From positions 142,859 to 206,858 of the forward strand of contig NZ_FOFR01000007.1 of assembly GCF_900110955.1 (NCBI RefSeq): 64,000 bases of DNA, in the 5' to 3' direction. Shown piece after piece: positions 33,374 to 42,333 of this stretch. The DNA comes from Lentzea xinjiangensis. GTDB lineage: Bacteria; Actinomycetota; Actinomycetes; Mycobacteriales; Pseudonocardiaceae. Under the pieces are notes generated by a model. It was not told the DNA's origin. It did not search any database and was given only the letters and a program-made list of their open reading frames with translations. A program made the translations under genes and the position numbers. Each line of letters starts with the position of its first letter. Within the stretch, counting starts at the first letter, position 1.

Positions 33374-34360
33374 TCAGCGTGCGGGTGCCGGGCTGACTTG
33401 GGCCGGGCCGAAGCGGCGCCGGTAGGCCGAGGGGGTGAGGCCGGTCTGGCGGCGCATGAGGGCGCGGAGGTTGGCGGCGGTGCCGAGGCCGGTGCGGCGG
33501 GCGATGACGTCGAAGCGGGTCTCCCCCAGTTCGATCAGCCGGCAGGCGAGGGTGACGCGTTCGCCGGTGAGCCAGGCCAGTGGTGTGGTGCCCAGCTGGG
33601 CCTGGAAGCGGCGGTGCAGGGTGGCGGGGCTGACGGCGGCGCGGTCGGCGAGGGTGGCCACGGTGAGGGTGGTGTCGAGGTGGCGCTGGGCCCAGGCCAG
33701 CAGGGGTGCGAGGGACTCGTCGCGCAGCCGGGGTACGGGCCGTTCGACGAACTGGCGCTGGCCGCCGTCGCGGTGGGCGGCGAAGACGAGTCGGCGGGAG
33801 ACGGCGCTGGCGATCTGGGCGCCGTGGTCGCGGCGGACGAGGTGCAGGCCGAGGTCGAGGGCGGCGGCGCTGCCGGCGGAGGTGAGGATGTCGCCGTCGT
33901 CGACGAAGAGCACGTCCGGTTCGAGCCGCACGGCGGGGAAGCGGGAGCGGAAGGTGTCGGCCCACTGCCAGTGGGCGGTGGCGCGGCGGCCGTCGAGGAC
34001 GCCGGCTTCGGCGAGGGTGAAGGCGCCGCTGCAGAAGCCGACCAGGCGGGCGCCGCGGGTGTGGGCGCGGCGGACGGCGTCGAGCACGGCCGGGTGGCGG
34101 GGTGTGTCGACGTCGGGCCGGTTGGGGACGATGAGGGTGTCGGCGGTGTCGGCGATGGCGAGGTCGGCGACGCCGGTGAGGGTGAAGAACCCGTCGCGCA
34201 TGGGGGTGCGCGGGTCGGGTGCGCAGAGGCGGAAGTCGTAGAGGTGACCGCCGAGCTCGGGGCGGTGCAGGCCGAAGACCTCGGTGGCGCAGCCGAGTTC
34301 GAAGGGGTTGGAGCCGGTGTCGACGATCACGACGACGCGGTGCGAGGATTCTTGCGGCAT
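33374..34360 (-). CDS. GlxA-type AraC family regulator (DJ-1/PfpI + HTH)
   Basis: 328 residues. Residues 5-185 are a glutamine-amidotransferase-like DJ-1/PfpI domain with the nucleophile-elbow GFCSGAFTLAEAGVLDGRRATAHW; residues 220-320 are two AraC helix-turn-helix motifs (TLADRAAVSPATLHRRFQAQLGTTPLAWL, FDVIARRTGLGTAANLRALMRRQ). Such proteins respond to small amines or amino-acid derivatives. It is divergent from a cupin gene only 53 bases away, a plausible target. Confidence 0.94.
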   Translation of the reverse strand: MPQESSHRVVVIVDTGSNPFELGCATEVFGLHRPELGGHLYDFRLCAPDPRTPMRDGFFTLTGVADLAIADTADTLIVPNRPDVDTPRHPAVLDAVRRAHTRGARLVGFCSGAFTLAEAGVLDGRRATAHWQWADTFRSRFPAVRLEPDVLFVDDGDILTSAGSAAALDLGLHLVRRDHGAQIASAVSRRLVFAAHRDGGQRQFVERPVPRLRDESLAPLLAWAQRHLDTTLTVATLADRAAVSPATLHRRFQAQLGTTPLAWLTGERVTLACRLIELGETRFDVIARRTGLGTAANLRALMRRQTGLTPSAYRRRFGPAQVSPAPAR

Positions 34361-34413
34361 GTGCGATTCCTAGCACTCACGGCGGTGCGGTCGCAGCCGG
34401 GAGGCTGGCGGGC

Positions 34414-34806
34414 GTGAACACCGAACCCATTGCTTTGGATCGGGCCCTTGCTTCGTTCGACGCCCTGTGGAGCCCGCGGATCGTCACGCGCGTGAACGAC
34501 TACGACGTGCGGATCGCGAAGGTCGGGGGTGAGCACGTGTGGCACGTCCACGACCACACCGACGAGTTCTTCCTGGTGCTCGACGGTGAACTGCGCCTGG
34601 AGCTGCGTGAGGACGCCGGGGAACGCACGGTCACGCTCGGCAGGGGCGAGGTCTTCACCGTTGCCCGCGGCACGTACCACAAGCCGTCCTCCCCCGGCGG
34701 TGCCTCGATCCTGATGTTCGAGCCGTCGGGAACGCTCACGGTCGGGGACAGCCACGACGAGGTCCCCGGTCACGTCGACGCGACGACGGGGCACGAGCTG
34801 GGGTGA
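34414..34806 (+). CDS. Cupin domain protein
   Basis: 130 residues from a GTG with GGGAGG upstream. Cupin motif 1 is HVWHVHDHTDEFFLVLDGEL and motif 2 GEVFTVARGTYHKPSSP, giving the usual His/His/Glu/His metal site. Single small beta-barrel, cytoplasmic. Role unknown; probably co-regulated with, or a target of, the divergent GlxA-type regulator. Confidence 0.9.
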   Translation: MNTEPIALDRALASFDALWSPRIVTRVNDYDVRIAKVGGEHVWHVHDHTDEFFLVLDGELRLELREDAGERTVTLGRGEVFTVARGTYHKPSSPGGASILMFEPSGTLTVGDSHDEVPGHVDATTGHELG

Positions 34807-34847
34807 CCGGGGGCCGCACCGGTGGTGCGGGTCCCGGTCACCGGCGG

Positions 34848-35418
34848 GTCGGCCCAGGCGGCAGGCCGACAGGATGATCTCCTGGCCGAGCAGGGTGCGG
34901 ACGCTGACGGCGTTCTGGATCAGCTGGCCGTTTAGCGTGCCGACCTTCGACGAGCCGGTGACTCCGCCGGCGTCACTGGCGCAGGAGGCTTCGACGGCGT
35001 TGAGGGTGATCTCCCCGCCGAGCAGTGTGGCTCCCTCGACGCGGGCTGTGGCGACGGTGCGGCCGGTGGCCGGGTCCAGGGGGCAGTCGGCGTGCAGGGC
35101 GTTGACCGAGCCGTTGCCGCCGCCGTCGGTGCCGTGGGCGGTGACGCACAGCTCGTGGGTGCCCGCGCTCAGCGGTGGGGTGGTCACGGTGTGGTCGACC
35201 GTGGCGGGGCCGTCCTGCGACAGGCCCGGCGTGATCGGCATGTCGGCGCCGTTGTTCACCTTCAGCGTGAGCTGGGTGAGCTTGGAGGCGATGACGCCGG
35301 GCACGACGTCGGGCAGCTGCGCGACGTCGTGCACCTCGGTGCAGGTGCCGCCGGTGGCCTGGGCGATCTTGCGCAGTGAGCCCTGGGTTCCGGGGTTGTC
35401 GCAGGCGGCGCGTTCGGT
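34848..35418 (-). pseudogene. Truncated relic of a vWA-type secreted/surface protein
   Basis: About 190 residues of protein-like sequence without a plausible start: ACDNPGTQGSLRKIAQATGGTCTEVHD, then DVVPGVIASKLTQLTLKVNN, PATVDHTVTTPPLSAGTHELCVTAHGTDGG and GEITLNAVEASCASDAGGVTGSS. The first part is the end of a von Willebrand A domain, the rest an Ig-like and glycine-rich tail. Upstream of residue ACDNPG the frame runs into the antisense of the SARP-type regulator, so the N-terminal part is lost. Boundaries are approximate. Confidence 0.55.
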
Positions 35419-35556
35419 TCTTCCCGACCGCTCGGAGGAGACCGCCCGTGCCGGTGCTGATACGGCGGGGCACCGATCTGCCCCGGGACAGGACCCGGTC
35501 GGCCCAATGCCCGTTCGGCCTTCGTGGACCCCGCGACTCGGGAAGAATCGCGTTCC

Positions 35557-38319
35557 GTGAGGTTCGGGGTGCTCGGTCCGGTGCAGGTCGACGGCGCGGC
35601 GGTGGCCGCGCCCCGTCAGCGTGCCCTGCTGGCGATGCTCGCGCTCGAGGTTGGTCGGATCGTGGGGCACGAGAAGCTGATCGGCGGCTTGTACGCGCGG
35701 CCGCCCGCGGGGGCGGCCAACGCGCTGCAGTCGCAGGTCTCGCGGCTGCGCCGGGCCGTGCCGGGGCTGGTGGTCGAGCACCAGCCGGCCGGGTACCGGC
35801 TCCTCGCCGAGCCCGCCGAGGTCGACCTGCACCTGTGCCGGGAGCTGCTCGCCGCCGGGCGGGGTGCGCAGGCGCTGGCGTTGTGGCGCGGCCCGGCGCT
35901 GGCCGACGTCGACGCGCCGTTCGCCGACGAGGCGCGGCGGGCGCTGGCGGAGGTGTTCGCCGACTGCGTGCTCGCCGGCGGCACCACGCAGGACCTGCGG
36001 CGGCTGCTGGCCGAGCAGCCGCTGCGCGAGGACGTCCGAGCGGCGCTGATGCGGTCCCTGCACCGCGACGGGCACCAGAGCGAGGCCTTGGAGGTGTTCG
36101 CGCGGGGACGGGAGCTGCTGGCCGACGAGCTCGGCGTCGACCCCTCCCCCGCCCTGGCCGCGGCGCACCTGGACGTCCTGCGGGCCAAGGCGCCGCACCG
36201 GGGCCTGCCCGCGCAGCTGACCAGCTTCGTCGGCCGTGAGGACGACCTGCGGCGCGTCACCAAGTGGTTGCAGGACAACCGGCTCGTCACGCTCATCGGC
36301 CCCGGCGGCACCGGCAAGACCAGGCTCGCGGTCGAGGTGGCCGGCCGCGACCCCGGCGAGGTGGCGTTCGTCGACCTCAGCGCCACCACCGACGTTGCCC
36401 GCGCCCTGCTCGACGGCGTCGGGGTGCGCGAGGCCGGTCTGCTGTCCACCGGGTCAACCGGCACAGCCGGTGCCGGACCAGGTGGCGCCGGATCGGCTGG
36501 TGTGGAGGAGCGCCTGCGTGCCGCGCTGGCCTCCCGCCACGTCCTGCTGGTCGTCGACAACTGCGAGCACGTCGTGGACGAGGCCGCCCGCGTGCTCGGC
36601 GCGCTGCTCGCCGGCTGCCCGCACGTGCGGGTGCTCGCCACCAGCCGCGAACCGCTGGGCATCACCGGCGAGACGCTGAGCCCGGTCACCGCCCTGGACA
36701 CCGAGGCCGCGACCCGGCTCTTCCTCGACCGCGCCCGGGCCGTCCGGCCCGGCTTCACCGCCGAGCACGGCCTCGTCGCGGAGGTCTGCCGGCGCCTGGA
36801 CGGCATCGCGCTCGCCATCGAGCTCGCCGCCGCGCGCGTGCGGTCACTGCCCCTGGCCGAGATCACCGCCCGCCTCGACGACCGGTTCCGGCTGCTGTCG
36901 CGGGGCAGCCGCACCGCCGCGCCCCGGCACCGCACGCTGCACGCCGTCGTCGAGTGGAGCTGGGGGCTGCTCACCGCCGCCGAACGCGACCTCGCCGCCC
37001 GCTTCACCGTGTTCTCCGGCGGCGCGAGCCTGGCCGCCGTCACCGGTGTCACCGGCTCCGACGTGGACACCCTGACCTCGCTGGTGGACAAGTCGCTCGT
37101 CGAGAGCACCGGCGACCGCTACCGCATGCTCGACACCATCCGGGCGTTCTGCGCCATCCACGCCCCGGACCTGCGTGAGCGGCACGCCCGCTGGTTCCTC
37201 GCCCAGGCCCAGCAGGCCGAGCCGCACCTGCGCGCCCACGACCAGGTCCGCTGGCTCGACCGGCTCGCCGCCGACCACGACAACCTCACCGCCGCCGTCG
37301 CCTGGGCCACCACCCACGACCGCGGGCTCGCGCTGGAGCTCGTGGCCGCGCTCGCGACCTACTACTGGTTCCGGGGTCTGCGCACCGAAGCCGCGCGGCA
37401 GGCCGACGCCGTGCTGCGGGCGTGCGGCGAGATCGCGCCGCCGGGGCTCGAGCAGGAGTACGCGATGTGCCTGCTGCTGGCCTGGCCGGTCGCGGCCGGT
37501 GACCAGTCCGCGCGCATCCGGCAGGCCGCCGACCTGCTGGCCCTGCTCGACGCGCCGCCGCGCTACCCGGTGATGACGATGATGTGGGGCATGGCGCTGG
37601 GCGCCCCGGAGAACGGCTCGCAGGTCTGGCACCACCGCAACCGGCTGCTGGGCGCCGACCCGTGGAGCGCGGCGCTCGCCCTCGTCGGCGACGGCCTGCT
37701 GGCCCGCATGCAGGGCGACGAGACCCGCGGCGCGCAGCTGCTGCGTGCCGGCGCCGCGGCGTTCGAGCAGGTCGGCGACCGGTGGGGGGCCGCGCTCGCG
37801 CTCACCCAGCTCGGCGAGATCGCCCTGGCCGCGGGTGACGCGGCCGCGGCGCTGGGCCACGTCGGCCGCGCCCGCGGCATGCTCGAGGAGCTCGGCGCCA
37901 CCGAGGACACCGCCGAAGCCGTCGTCGCCACCGCCCAGGCCCGGCTCGCCACCGGCGACCTCGACGGGGCCCGCGACGGCTTCGACCTGGCGCTCACGCT
38001 GGCCCGCCGCTCCGGCGCGCGAGTCGTCCAGGCGGGCGCCCACCTCGGGCTGGCCGAGCTCGCCCGGCTCACCGGCGACCACCCCGCCGCCCTCGCCCAC
38101 TGCGACCGGGCCTGGGAGCTGACGCCGGGCGGCTGGTACGGGCCGGACGAGATGCGCTGCCACATCGCCCTCGAACGCGGCCGCGTCTGCCGCGCCGCCG
38201 GTGAGCTCGACCAGGCCCGCCGGCACTTCGAGGAGGCGCTGTGCCGGGCCGTGGGGCAGCGCAACCTGCTCACCGAGACCGCGGTGCGCGCCGAGCTCGA
38301 CGCCCTGACCGCGCCGTGA
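35557..38319 (+). CDS. AfsR/SARP family regulator with NB-ARC and TPR domains
   Basis: 920 residues from the GTG at 35557 (GGAAG upstream). Residues 1-85 are an OmpR-type winged helix (MRFGVLGPVQVDGAAVAAPRQRALLAML), 90-235 the BTAD domain, 240-560 an NB-ARC ATPase with Walker A GPGGTGKTR near residue 250 and Walker B HVLLVVDNCEHV, then about 300 residues of TPR-like helices. AfsR-type proteins integrate signals to switch on secondary metabolism or export, but no biosynthetic cluster lies here. A Gly/Thr/Ala-rich insert (STGSTGTAGAGPGGAGSAG) follows Walker A. Confidence 0.94.
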   Translation: MRFGVLGPVQVDGAAVAAPRQRALLAMLALEVGRIVGHEKLIGGLYARPPAGAANALQSQVSRLRRAVPGLVVEHQPAGYRLLAEPAEVDLHLCRELLAAGRGAQALALWRGPALADVDAPFADEARRALAEVFADCVLAGGTTQDLRRLLAEQPLREDVRAALMRSLHRDGHQSEALEVFARGRELLADELGVDPSPALAAAHLDVLRAKAPHRGLPAQLTSFVGREDDLRRVTKWLQDNRLVTLIGPGGTGKTRLAVEVAGRDPGEVAFVDLSATTDVARALLDGVGVREAGLLSTGSTGTAGAGPGGAGSAGVEERLRAALASRHVLLVVDNCEHVVDEAARVLGALLAGCPHVRVLATSREPLGITGETLSPVTALDTEAATRLFLDRARAVRPGFTAEHGLVAEVCRRLDGIALAIELAAARVRSLPLAEITARLDDRFRLLSRGSRTAAPRHRTLHAVVEWSWGLLTAAERDLAARFTVFSGGASLAAVTGVTGSDVDTLTSLVDKSLVESTGDRYRMLDTIRAFCAIHAPDLRERHARWFLAQAQQAEPHLRAHDQVRWLDRLAADHDNLTAAVAWATTHDRGLALELVAALATYYWFRGLRTEAARQADAVLRACGEIAPPGLEQEYAMCLLLAWPVAAGDQSARIRQAADLLALLDAPPRYPVMTMMWGMALGAPENGSQVWHHRNRLLGADPWSAALALVGDGLLARMQGDETRGAQLLRAGAAAFEQVGDRWGAALALTQLGEIALAAGDAAAALGHVGRARGMLEELGATEDTAEAVVATAQARLATGDLDGARDGFDLALTLARRSGARVVQAGAHLGLAELARLTGDHPAALAHCDRAWELTPGGWYGPDEMRCHIALERGRVCRAAGELDQARRHFEEALCRAVGQRNLLTETAVRAELDALTAP

Positions 38320-39001
38320 TCCGCCGCCACCACAGCCACGGCGGCAGCCTGCGGCGGGCGACGAACATCCACAGGTCCTCCTCGGCCACCTCGTCGGGAT
38401 GGCGGCGCAGCACGTCCAGGCACTCCCGCGACACCACGCCGTGCAGGCGGGCCACGTGCGCCAGCGCCGTCGCGCCGTGCCGCCGCACCTCGATGCGGTT
38501 GTGGTCCAGCGCGCGGGCGACGCGGCGCAGCACCGCCCACGGGTCCGGGTGCGACAGGGCAAGGCCGATCACCGCGACGCCCACCATCGGCTCGCCGCGG
38601 TCGAACGCCGCGTCGACCTCCTCCGGCCGGTCGGTGCCCATCAGCACGGCCTCGCTGCGCCAGTCCATGCCCTCCCCGCGCGCCGCCCGGTCCAGCAGGA
38701 ACCGCTGCCTGCCGTCGGACCGCTCGCCCGTGCGCTCCCAGTCCGCCGCCAGGTAGCGCCACACCGCCGCGGTGTCCGCGGCGGAGGTCGAGGCCAGCAC
38801 CCGGCACAGCGCCAGCACGTGCTCAGGCTCCACGGCCTCGGCCAGCTCACCCAGCACGCCCGGCGGGCAGCCCAGGTCGTGCCACGCCAGCCACGCCAGC
38901 GCCGGCACCTCGTCCACCGCCACCCACCCGTCCGCCCCGCCCCTGCCGATCTCGGCGGGCGTGAGCGAGGCCCGGTAGCGGGCGTGTTCGATCGGGACCA
39001 C
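38270..39001 (-). CDS. HEAT-like repeat protein at the end of the dipeptide ABC operon
   Basis: 243 residues from a GTG 5 bases after the ATPase stop, so part of the operon. Helical, with a HEAT-like pair AVLRRVARALDHNRIEVRRHGATALAHVARLHGV and an early segment WVAVDEVPALAWLAWHDLGCP. No catalytic motif seen; I do not recognise a defined family. The 3' end overlaps the convergent regulator by 50 bases. Role in transport is suggested only by position. Confidence 0.75.
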   Translation of the reverse strand: MVPIEHARYRASLTPAEIGRGGADGWVAVDEVPALAWLAWHDLGCPPGVLGELAEAVEPEHVLALCRVLASTSAADTAAVWRYLAADWERTGERSDGRQRFLLDRAARGEGMDWRSEAVLMGTDRPEEVDAAFDRGEPMVGVAVIGLALSHPDPWAVLRRVARALDHNRIEVRRHGATALAHVARLHGVVSRECLDVLRRHPDEVAEEDLWMFVARRRLPPWLWWRRITARSGRRARRAPRSR

Positions 39002-39006
39002 GGTCC

Positions 39007-40551
39007 TCAGACCCCGGGTCCGAGCGCGGGCACCGCGCGCACCAGGGCGCGCGTGTAGTCGTGCGAGGGAGTGAGGAGCACTTGTTCCACCGAGCCTTGT
39101 TCCACGATCTTCCCCTGGTGCATCACCGCGACCCGGTCGGCGATCTGCCACGCCAGCCCGAGGTCGTGCGTGATGAGCAATGAAGCAAGGCCCAGCTCCC
39201 GGCGCAACCGCAGCAGCAGTGCCACGACCTCCCCGCGCACCGAGGCGTCCAGCGACGCGACCGGCTCGTCGGCCACCAGCAGACGGGGCCCCAGCACCAG
39301 CGCTCCGGCGATCACCACCCGCTGCTGCTGGCCGCCGGACAGCTCGTGCGGCAACGCCTCCAGGTACAGGTTCGCCGGACGCAGCTCCGCCCGCTCCACA
39401 GCGGCTGTGACCAGCGCTTCCTCGTCGCCGCGCAGGCCGTGCACGCGCAGTCCCTCCGCGACCGCGTCGAAGACGGTGTGGCGGGGGTTCAGCGCGCTCG
39501 CCGGGTCCTGCAGGACCAGCTGCACCTGCCGCCGGAACGCCTTGAGCGCCCGGCCGGAGCGGGGCACCTCGGCGCCGTCGAAGATCACCCGACCGGAGGA
39601 CGGCCTGCGCAACCCCATGATGGCGCGGGCCAGCGTCGTCTTGCCGGAGCCGGACTGGCCCACCAGCGCCACGATCTCGCCCCGCCCGACCTCCAGGTCC
39701 ACCCCGTCGACCGCGCGCGTGCGGCCGTAGTCCACCGTCAGGTCCCGCACCCGCAACAACGGCTCCGCAGGAACAGCGGGCTCGGCCCAGCGGTGCGCCG
39801 GGTCGCCGATCACCGGGAACGCCGCCGTCAGCGCCGCCGTGTGCGGGTGGCGCGGATCGGCGACGACCTGCCGCGCGCGGCCGCGTTCGACCAGCCGCCC
39901 CTGGTGCATCACGGCCAGCTCGTCGCACGTCGCGGCGAGCACCGACAGGTCGTGGCTGATCATCAGCAGCCCCAGGTCCTGTTCGGCGACCAGGCGCGTG
40001 AGCACCGCCAGCACCTGCGCCTGCACGATCACGTCCAGCGCCGTCGTCGGCTCGTCGGCGATCACCAGCCGCGGCCGGCACGCCAGCGCCATCGCGATCA
40101 TCACCCGCTGCTTCTGCCCGCCCGACAACTCGTGCGGGTAGGCCCGCGCCTTGTCCCGCGGCAGCTCCACCTGCTCCAGCAGCGCGGCGACGCTGCCTTC
40201 GGTGCCGTGCAGGCGCATCGGCTCGGCGATCTGCTCGCCCACGCGGCGCACCGGGTTGAGCGAGTGCATCGCCCCCTGGAACACGATCGACGCCGACGCC
40301 CACCGCACCGCCCGCAGCCGGCCCCACGACATCGTCCGCACGTCCTCGCCGTCGAGCAGGACCTCGCCGTCCACGCGCGCGGTCCCGGGCAGCAGCCGCA
40401 GCACCGACATCGCCACCGTCGACTTGCCCGACCCCGACTCGCCCGCCAGGCCCAGCGTCTGACCGGGCGCCACGGCGAGGGTCACGTCGTCGACCACCCG
40501 CTTGTGCCCGTAGTGGACGGTGAGGTTGTTCAGCTGCAGGCCGGCGCTCAT
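39007..40551 (-). CDS. Dipeptide/oligopeptide ABC transporter, fused dual ATPase (DppD-DppF type)
   Basis: 514 residues with two complete ABC cassettes. First: Walker A GESGSGKST, signature LSGGQKQR, Walker B RLVIADEP. Second: GQSGSGKTT, LSGGQQQR, LLVADEPVASLD. The RHPHTAALTAAFP and SHDYTRALVRAVP ends after each cassette are typical of the Opp/Dpp group. It energises uptake through the two permeases encoded just upstream in the same operon. Confidence 0.96.
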   Translation of the reverse strand: MSAGLQLNNLTVHYGHKRVVDDVTLAVAPGQTLGLAGESGSGKSTVAMSVLRLLPGTARVDGEVLLDGEDVRTMSWGRLRAVRWASASIVFQGAMHSLNPVRRVGEQIAEPMRLHGTEGSVAALLEQVELPRDKARAYPHELSGGQKQRVMIAMALACRPRLVIADEPTTALDVIVQAQVLAVLTRLVAEQDLGLLMISHDLSVLAATCDELAVMHQGRLVERGRARQVVADPRHPHTAALTAAFPVIGDPAHRWAEPAVPAEPLLRVRDLTVDYGRTRAVDGVDLEVGRGEIVALVGQSGSGKTTLARAIMGLRRPSSGRVIFDGAEVPRSGRALKAFRRQVQLVLQDPASALNPRHTVFDAVAEGLRVHGLRGDEEALVTAAVERAELRPANLYLEALPHELSGGQQQRVVIAGALVLGPRLLVADEPVASLDASVRGEVVALLLRLRRELGLASLLITHDLGLAWQIADRVAVMHQGKIVEQGSVEQVLLTPSHDYTRALVRAVPALGPGV

Positions 40552-40561
40552 CAGCTCAGGC

Positions 40562-41386
40562 TCACCTCTTCGGGGTCACGACGGCTTCGAGGGCACGCCC
40601 GACGAGCGTGAACGCCAGCACCACCACCACGATCGCCAGCCCCGGCGGCAGCAGGAACCACCACGCCGCCCGCGGCACCGCGCCGTGCAGCTGCGCCTGG
40701 TGCAGCATCGCGCCCCACGAGATCCGCGTCGGATCCCCCAGCCCCAGAAACGCCAGCGTCGACTCGGCCACGATCGCCGACGCCACCGCCAGCGTCGCGT
40801 TGACCAGCACCAGCGGCACCACCGAGGGCAGCACGTGCCGGCCGATCACGTGCCCGTGCCCGCCGCCCAGCGCCCGCGCGCGTTCCACGAACGGCCGCGC
40901 CTCGATCGTCAGCGTCTGCGCCCGCACCACCCGCGCCGTCGACGGCCAGCTCGTCAGGCCGATCGCCAGCACGATCGTGCCCAGCCCGCGCGGCAGCACC
41001 GTCGACAGCGCGATCGCGAGCACCAGCGCGGGCAGCACCAGGAAGAAGTCGGTCACCCGCAGCAGCGCCCCGGACAGCAGCCCGCCGAAGTGACCGCTCA
41101 CGATGCCCACCAGCGTGCCGATGCCCACCGCGAGCACCGCCGCCGTCAGCCCCACGAACAACGACGTCCCCGCGCCCTGCGCCATCAGCAGCGCGACCGA
41201 GCGGCCGGTGTGGTCGGTGCCCAGCCACTGCCGCGCCCCCGGAGGCTGCCACGCCGGCGCCGTCACGCGGGTGACGTCCAGCGCCTCCGCGGGGATCAGC
41301 AGCGGCGCCACGAGCGCGACGAGGGCGGCCACCGCGAGGACCACCGCGCCGGCCGTTCCCGTCCGGTGGGCCAGGAACCTCCTCAT
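40562..41386 (-). CDS. Dipeptide ABC transporter permease (DppC-like)
   Basis: 274 residues, six membrane segments. WLGTDHTGRSVALLMAQGAGTSLFVG near residue 55 is the DppC start motif and FVERARALGGGHGHVIGRHVLPSVVPLVLV the EAA loop that contacts the ATPase. ATG overlaps the DppB stop by 4 bases; 10 bases separate it from the ATPase gene. Inner-membrane partner of DppB. Confidence 0.96.
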   Translation of the reverse strand: MRRFLAHRTGTAGAVVLAVAALVALVAPLLIPAEALDVTRVTAPAWQPPGARQWLGTDHTGRSVALLMAQGAGTSLFVGLTAAVLAVGIGTLVGIVSGHFGGLLSGALLRVTDFFLVLPALVLAIALSTVLPRGLGTIVLAIGLTSWPSTARVVRAQTLTIEARPFVERARALGGGHGHVIGRHVLPSVVPLVLVNATLAVASAIVAESTLAFLGLGDPTRISWGAMLHQAQLHGAVPRAAWWFLLPPGLAIVVVVLAFTLVGRALEAVVTPKR

Positions 41387-42333
41387 ACGACCTTCACCCG
41401 TGGATCCAGGACCCCGTGCAGCAGGTCCGCCAGCAGGTTCATCACCACGACCGCGCCCGCCGTCACCACGAGCAGCCCTTGCAGCAGGAAGTAGTCCGGC
41501 CCGGTCAGCGCGTCGTAGAACAACAGCCCCAGCCCCGGCCAGGAGAACACCGTCTCCGTCGTGATCGCACCGCTGACCACCAGCCCGACCCGCAGGAACA
41601 CCAGCGTGATCGCGGGCAGCACCGCGTTGGGCACCGCGTGGCGGCGGCGCACCACGTCGTCGCGCAGACCCTTGGCGCGCGCCGTCGTCAGGTAGGGGGC
41701 GTGCAGCTCCTCCAGCAGCGACGACCGCATCACCAGCGCGTACTCCGCGCACACCACCGCGACCAGCGTGACCGACGGCAGCACCAGGTGGTGCCCGACG
41801 TCGAGGGCCTGGGACAGGAAGTCCGGCGGGGTGTCGGTGTCGCGCATGCCGCGTGAGGGGAACAGGTCACCCGTCACCATCATCAGCAGCATGCCCAGCC
41901 AGAACGTCGGCACCGCCCACAACGTCAGCGACACCCCCGTGGTGACGCGGTCCAGCGCCGAGTTCCGGCGCCACGCCGCCCGCACCCCCAGCCACAACCC
42001 CAGGCCGACCGCGATCAGCGTCGACGTGCCCACCAGCAGCAGGGTGGGCCCGAGCCGTTCCAGGATCACGTCGGCGACCGGGCGGCGGAACGTGAACGAC
42101 GTCCCCAGCTCGCCGCGCAGCAGCCCGGTGAAGTAGCTCCAGAACTGCTCGTGCACCGGCCGGTCCAGGCCGAACTGGGCGCGCAGCGCCTCCTGCGTCG
42201 CCGCCGTCGTCGGACGGCCGCGCGTCATCGACACGACCGGGTCGCCGGGCACCACCCGGAACAGGAAGAACCCCAGCACCGCCACCATCACCAGGCTCAG
42301 CGCGGCGCCGCCGAGGCGGCCGGCGAGGCGCAC
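41383..42333 (-). CDS. Dipeptide ABC transporter permease (DppB-like)
   Basis: 316 residues, six membrane segments. FFLFRVVPGDPVVSMTRGR at the N-terminus and APYLTTARAKGLRDDVVRRRHAVPNAVLP (EAA loop) are DppB/OppB signatures. GTG start directly after the binding-protein stop codon, so tightly coupled in the operon. Confidence 0.96.
   Translation of the reverse strand: MRLAGRLGGAALSLVMVAVLGFFLFRVVPGDPVVSMTRGRPTTAATQEALRAQFGLDRPVHEQFWSYFTGLLRGELGTSFTFRRPVADVILERLGPTLLLVGTSTLIAVGLGLWLGVRAAWRRNSALDRVTTGVSLTLWAVPTFWLGMLLMMVTGDLFPSRGMRDTDTPPDFLSQALDVGHHLVLPSVTLVAVVCAEYALVMRSSLLEELHAPYLTTARAKGLRDDVVRRRHAVPNAVLPAITLVFLRVGLVVSGAITTETVFSWPGLGLLFYDALTGPDYFLLQGLLVVTAGAVVVMNLLADLLHGVLDPRVKVV

Noticed and set aside
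25600..36000. Interpreting the strand-bias switch as an origin of replication
   Set aside because: The sign of the change (C-rich to G-rich) could suggest an origin under the usual leading-strand G rule, but there is no dnaA, dnaN or DnaA-box cluster, and a dif site sits at the switch.
35557..38319. AfsR/SARP regulator as part of a secondary-metabolite cluster
   Set aside because: No polyketide, NRPS, terpene or tailoring enzyme genes are nearby.
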